A stretch of DNA of 11,007 nucleotides, taken from Methanospirillum hungatei (lineage in GTDB: Archaea; Halobacteriota; Methanomicrobia; Methanomicrobiales; Methanospirillaceae). Below are positions 8,061 through 11,007 of this stretch, in pieces; the first letter of the stretch is position 1, and every line of letters begins with the position of its first letter. The position numbers and the translations under genes are program-made. The notes under the pieces were generated by a model. That model was given only the letters and a program-made list of their open reading frames with translations, did no database searches and was not told where the DNA came from. Location: positions 1-11,007 of the forward strand of contig NZ_JAIWNS010000181.1 in assembly GCF_020216685.1 (NCBI RefSeq), in the 5' to 3' direction.

Positions 8061-8217
8061 TTCATCAGTCATTATCGGATTTATGATTTCCATTCTTATT
8101 TCAGGGTAATTAATGATGCTAGGTACTTTAAATCAGACACAGGAACCATGAACAAGTTATAATTACGAGAACTCATCTTCATACCAGTATTTTAAAAATA
8201 ATTGGAGTATCAAGTTA

Positions 8218-8259
8218 TCACCCGACCGATATCCATCTGGTCAGCGTACAGGTGCAGGG
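8218..8259 (-). repeat. 42-bp direct repeat, right copy (PKD-like 3' end)
   Basis: This is the partner of 7239-7280, in the same orientation and 979 bp downstream, with 40 of 42 bases identical. On the minus strand it encodes PCTCTLTRWISVG and a TGA stop, and it forms the end of the PKD-like fragment below. Confidence 0.85.
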
Positions 8260-8331
8260 ACTGTTGTTCCTTTTTACGGTCAGGGTTATCTGATATGACC
8301 CAGGTGCAGGAAAGGTATGATCAATCAACAC
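8218..8331 (-). pseudogene. Remnant of a PKD-domain coding sequence
   Basis: The minus-strand frame reads DHTFPAPGSYQITLTV, then KRNNSPCTCTLTRWISVG and a stop. This is the second half of a PKD domain: the H-T-F-x-x-P-G-x-Y-x-(V/I)-T-L-T-V core, then a final strand ending in I-x-V. PKD domains are extracellular beta-sandwich modules common in methanogen surface proteins. An in-frame TGA precedes residue 1 of the fragment and no start codon or WDFGDG half is intact. A WG-x-x... ESSSLL stretch upstream in another frame may be the decayed first half. It is therefore a gene fragment, not a working gene. The parent gene is not in the window. Confidence 0.65.
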
Positions 8332-8683
8332 TCAACAAGAATGATCAGAGAAGTGAGGATGACTCCTATGCAGGTCCCCATGTAGAGGCCATGATGCATA
8401 CCAAGACGAATTGACAGGTTATCGAGGGTCATATGATCAAATCCGGTACTGGTGGTTAGGAGCGAACAGAAGAAAAACGTATGGGAGTTGGAATACCAGA
8501 TGTTGCGATAGTCCAGGAAAGGTAAAGCCAACTGCTGCGATGATCTTTTTGATCTGATCCCCATCCAATCCCCTGGATATCACTAATTGAACCAACAGAA
8601 CATGCATTATGGAAAAAAATGCGGGAATTTTCATTAAATTTTTTTCCCTGATAATAATTGATATTTTCCGATTCTAACGAGAT

Positions 8684-8710
8684 GTAACAGTTGTAACAGT
8701 TGTAGCAGTT
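8684..8710. repeat. Three tandem 9-bp units
   Basis: Two exact GTAACAGTT units are followed by one GTAGCAGTT. The copy number is too low to suggest a function; slippage is the likely origin. Confidence 0.7.
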
Positions 8711-8924
8711 CTATGAAAAAGAGACCCTCACATTTTTTCCGGAGGGGGTGACAGGGGTGAGCAGAGCATCGGTCTGAATCGTTTTCATATCTTCGAAATA
8801 TAGAAAAACCTGATTAAAATGAAGAATTTAGGGTTTGAAGATAATACTATATAGTTTGCAGGATATCACTGAATCAATTGTCATTGTATAACCCACGTTC
8901 CCGATATAAAGTATCAACCGACGG

Positions 8925-8938
8925 ATTGTCATGACAAT
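8925..8938. repeat. Perfect 14-bp palindrome
   Basis: ATTGTCATGACAAT is its own reverse complement. It could be a dimeric regulator site, but the nearest TATA-like run (about 8977) has no recognisable gene behind it. A related half, ATTGTCATTG, occurs at 8877-8886. Confidence 0.45.
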
Positions 8939-9182
8939 GGTATCAATTCAGGGGGAGATTTACTTAAATACGGCAGTATAAAAAAGGAGTTATTATCTTT
9001 TCCAATACCGCGATATTGCAGCAAGGATCCCATGTTCTCATACCTTCATTCTCTATCTTGAAGAAGATGATGCCAGAGGGAAAGATAAACCCAATTTTGT
9101 GATTTATCGATTCATTTGACGAAAAAATCGATACATCTCCCAAATAGGTTAAAAATACCCTCCGGATATTCAGTGTTTCGAG

Positions 9183-9188
9183 AAAAAA
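9183..9188 (-). terminator. T-tract after the TPR-PKD membrane gene
   Basis: Six T residues on the minus strand begin 8 nt after the TAA stop at 9199-9197, a plausible archaeal terminator. Confidence 0.4.
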
Positions 9189-9196
9189 TGCAATCT

Positions 9197-10228
9197 TTAC
9201 AGACGAAGACTCTTATTCCCCGGGTCTATTGTTCTGATGGCGGAGTCGGTTTCTCCACATGCATTCCGAATAGTCAGATTGACACTACAGGTGCCAGAAG
9301 AGAACGGGTGCTCTCCATTCGGCTCTATTCCTGCTCCATTCGTCCAGGATCCGAAATCCCATACCATCTCAACCGGTACAGATGGAGTTCCATTGTGATT
9401 TAGGTAAAACCGGATCTGATAGGGATCGGTGCTGATGATTTCATATTCAAAAGAGGCATCGGGTTTTGTGCATTCTATTCCGGATGAAGCAGAGGGGCTC
9501 GGTTCTTTTCCGGCGTCTGTCAATTCGGCCGGTGTCTGATAAGGAGCCTCTCTCTCCGGAGATGAAATATACGGCGTATTGACAGGAGACGGCTGAACGG
9601 TGTATAGGTTTGCAGGTGCAGAGAGTGGTGAAGGGCCGGCAAAGGTGATGAGCACTATGATGAGACATACCATACCTGCGAGTATGATAAAGATTGCAAA
9701 GAGATGTATGGTTTTTACTCCCATCCGGGTGAGATACTTCAGTAGAAATGTGTCAAGATAGAATAGGATGAAGATGAATCCACATAGCCCGATTATGTGA
9801 ACCGTAGGGTAGATGGCTGGGATTTTCAGAAGGAGGAGTGGGGCATATATGATGAGGAGTATGCACCCGAAACAGAGGCTGGGAGCATCCGTGGTGAATC
9901 GGAGGATATCAATTCGTTTTATTCTGCCCGTTATCGGGACCGGCGGGTCTGTACTTTGGTCATCATCATTCAGATAGGTAATCATCAGTTCATGGAGGTT
10001 TTTCTGATAACTCTGATTATCCGGGTCGAATCGAATTGCATTCAGAAAACTTGCATGAGCCTCGTGAAAGTCATGCAGACGGACCTGACACATTCCAAGG
10101 CCATTCCAGGCTCTTGCATCTGTTTTGTCAAAATCGATGAGTTGTTGAAATTTCATGGTGGCCCGTTGGTAATCACCCTGATAAAAGAGGTTCATCGCAG
10201 ACTCAAACAGATCAGTAATTGGTATCAC
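9197..10228 (-). CDS. Membrane protein: TPR repeats, three membrane helices, PKD-like domain
   Basis: The 343 residues fall into four parts. Residues 4-84 hold about two TPR units (FYQGDYQRATMKFQQLIDFD; AWNGLGMCQVRLHDFHEAHA). Three hydrophobic helices lie at about 116-136, 143-163 and 174-196. A Pro/Ser/Thr-rich linker spans 199-255. Residues 256-336 form a PKD-like beta domain, with VWDFGSWTNG at 289-298 and VNLTIRNACGETDSAIRTI near the end. With three helices, the TPR part would sit in the cytoplasm and the PKD part outside, so the protein could link an internal partner to the cell surface. No known named family is recognised. GTG at 10228 is the only usual start codon in the frame that keeps the first TPR helix; the ATG at 10195 would cut it. 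The GTG lies inside a Shine-Dalgarno-like sequence, so the start is uncertain. Confidence 0.8.
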   Translation of the reverse strand: MIPITDLFESAMNLFYQGDYQRATMKFQQLIDFDKTDARAWNGLGMCQVRLHDFHEAHASFLNAIRFDPDNQSYQKNLHELMITYLNDDDQSTDPPVPITGRIKRIDILRFTTDAPSLCFGCILLIIYAPLLLLKIPAIYPTVHIIGLCGFIFILFYLDTFLLKYLTRMGVKTIHLFAIFIILAGMVCLIIVLITFAGPSPLSAPANLYTVQPSPVNTPYISSPEREAPYQTPAELTDAGKEPSPSASSGIECTKPDASFEYEIISTDPYQIRFYLNHNGTPSVPVEMVWDFGSWTNGAGIEPNGEHPFSSGTCSVNLTIRNACGETDSAIRTIDPGNKSLRL

Positions 10229-10516
10229 TCCTTTCTTGTTCTGAAACGCTCCCTGGTCAGACAGATCCAGGGGGATATGTGAACGATAGGTATTTAGGTG
10301 TTTTGCCAGGTAATCCGGGGGGAGAAGTTTTCAGATATTGGGCGGTTTTTTATTACAGGGCATTTTGAAGAGGAACGCACTGGATATGATGCAGGGAGTG
10401 GTCTCCTGCACAGAGAGGATGAGGGAGGGGCCAGAACGAGAAGGGGTTACTTATGAATGCCTTACCAAAGTAATTTGTAAGATATATCCGCAATTCTATC
10501 ACACAAGTCAGGACTC
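10229..10516. other. Intergenic region between divergent genes
   Basis: No intact gene is visible. The minus-strand frame of the TPR-PKD gene stays open upstream to about 10327 but contains no ATG, GTG or TTG. AT-rich runs that could be TATA boxes for the minus gene lie near 10290-10297 and 10346-10354. The plus-strand frame starting at 10338 has no recognisable protein character. Confidence 0.5.
10482..10488 (+). promoter_or_regulatory. TATA-like box of the Rpn-family gene
   Basis: ATATATC is centred 32 nt before the ATG at 10517, giving a predicted transcript start near 10511 and a very short leader. A weak AGGA precedes the ATG. Confidence 0.4.
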
Positions 10517-11007
10517 ATGGCAGAGATTATCACTCATGATGAACGGTTCCTTATGTCTCCTCAGAATGACTTTGCATTTAAGGTTTTATTTGGATCGGAA
10601 GAGTCAAAACATCTGCTTTCCTCTCTGCTTGGTGCAATTACCGGTGTATCATGCCCGGATATCACGCTCAAGAACCCGTTTCTCTTACGGAATTATCCCC
10701 TCGAGAAGGAGGGTATTCTGGATATTAAACTGACCACAGGGAATGGGGATCAGTTCTTTATTGAGATGCAGATAGAACGGTACCGGGCGATTCATCAGCG
10801 AATACTCTTTTACTGGGCACGGCTGCATGGATCACAGTCGATAAAGGGGAAAGAGTATGGATCCCTGAACCGGACGACGGGGATCTGTATCCTTGGTCAT
10901 CCATGGTTTGATGGCGATGAGCCGGTATTTTGCTTTCATGCATTGGAAAGGAGTACAAATGAACAGATCAGTGATGACTTTTCCCTCATGTTTATGCAGG
11001 TGGGAAA
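10517..11007 (+). CDS. Rpn-family PD-(D/E)XK nuclease / putative transposase, 3' end cut by window edge
   Basis: The visible 163 residues match the N-terminal nuclease domain of Rpn-like proteins (PD-(D/E)XK nuclease family transposases), DNA endonucleases that promote RecA-independent recombination in the studied bacterial members. Landmarks are the opening [15 protein letters not shown] (17-31), the helix [11 protein letters not shown] (33-43), and the catalytic-type residues Asp69 in ILDIKL and Glu83-x-Gln85 in FIEMQIE. The family-typical R-x-L-x-Y-W region ([11 protein letters not shown]), [11 protein letters not shown] and [13 protein letters not shown] follow. The ATG at 10517 is preferred because the family starts shortly before the NDFAFK motif; Met13 is an alternative. 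The frame is open at the right edge. These genes are often multicopy and behave like mobile or degenerating elements, which fits the accessory nature of this side of the window. Confidence 0.88.
   Translation, partial: MAEIITHDERFLMSPQNDFAFKVLFGSEESKHLLSSLLGAITGVSCPDITLKNPFLLRNYPLEKEGILDIKLTTGNGDQFFIEMQIERYRAIHQRILFYWARLHGSQSIKGKEYGSLNRTTGICILGHPWFDGDEPVFCFHALERSTNEQISDDFSLMFMQVG

Larger units (their letters stand above)
8061..9196. other. AT-rich stretch without an intact gene
   Basis: No reading frame here has convincing protein character. It contains the right 42-bp repeat with a decayed PKD fragment (8218-8331), a tandem 9-bp repeat (8684-8710), a perfect 14-bp palindrome (8925-8938) and an isolated TATA-like run, TATAAAAAAGGAG, near 8977-8989 with no clear gene behind it. 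Minus-strand frames at 8325-8634 include hydrophobic stretches but match nothing I recognise. Confidence 0.5.

Noticed and set aside
7239..8259. CRISPR array or insertion-sequence ends
   Set aside because: There are only two repeat copies, in direct orientation, enclosing no transposase, and they derive from PKD coding sequence.
8325..8634. Two overlapping minus-strand frames (79 and 65 codons) with hydrophobic stretches
   Set aside because: No recognisable family and no clear start signals; they abut a decayed PKD fragment. They may be fossil coding DNA but cannot be supported as genes.
9797..10282. 161-codon plus-strand frame opposite the TPR-PKD gene
   Set aside because: The opposite strand has clear TPR, membrane and PKD segments; this frame has none and is a shadow.

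Overview
The window looks like chromosomal DNA of a euryarchaeon, most likely a methanogen of the Methanomicrobiales; Methanospirillum is my best guess, from gene style and not from any search. The strongest evidence is a complete small subunit (DP1) of the archaeal D-family DNA polymerase. Supporting signs are a signal peptidase of the archaeal/ER (S26B) type, archaeal TATA-like boxes 25-30 nt before likely transcription starts, and surface-type PKD and TPR proteins.

Left part (1-5153), ordinary housekeeping DNA. A signal peptidase runs off the left edge (minus strand) and is divergent from the polymerase gene (650-2074). The polymerase gene converges on, and overlaps by 35 bp, a secreted TPR protein (2040-2963, minus). 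That TPR gene is divergent from a membrane pyrophosphatase. I place the pyrophosphatase start at 3135 instead of 3039, because 3039 lies inside the TATA box and 3135 has a near-perfect Shine-Dalgarno sequence. Its residues predict a K+-dependent, Na+-pumping enzyme.

Middle (5196-6878, minus). A secreted chymotrypsin-fold protease of 560 aa carries three copies of a Cys-rich repeat of about 50 residues and a C-terminal PAN/Apple domain. It converges on the pyrophosphatase, with back-to-back T-tract terminators.

Right part (about 6900-11007), accessory DNA that is visibly richer in A+T up to about 9200. It holds a DUF104-type antitoxin overlapping a PIN-domain toxin gene. The toxin frame is broken by one in-frame TGA at codon 97, yet is otherwise intact to 8060. 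This pair is bracketed by two 42-bp direct repeats (40/42 identical, 979 bp apart) that look like the 3' end of a PKD-domain coding sequence; the right copy continues into a recognisable decayed PKD fragment. About 1.1 kb without a convincing intact gene follows. Then come a membrane protein with N-terminal TPRs, three membrane helices and a C-terminal PKD-like domain (9197-10228, minus), and the start of an Rpn-family PD-(D/E)XK nuclease/transposase-like gene running off the right edge.

No tRNA, rRNA, CRISPR array or complete insertion sequence was seen. The most interesting region is the broken toxin-antitoxin pair inside PKD-derived repeats; I do not see a convincing wholly new system.
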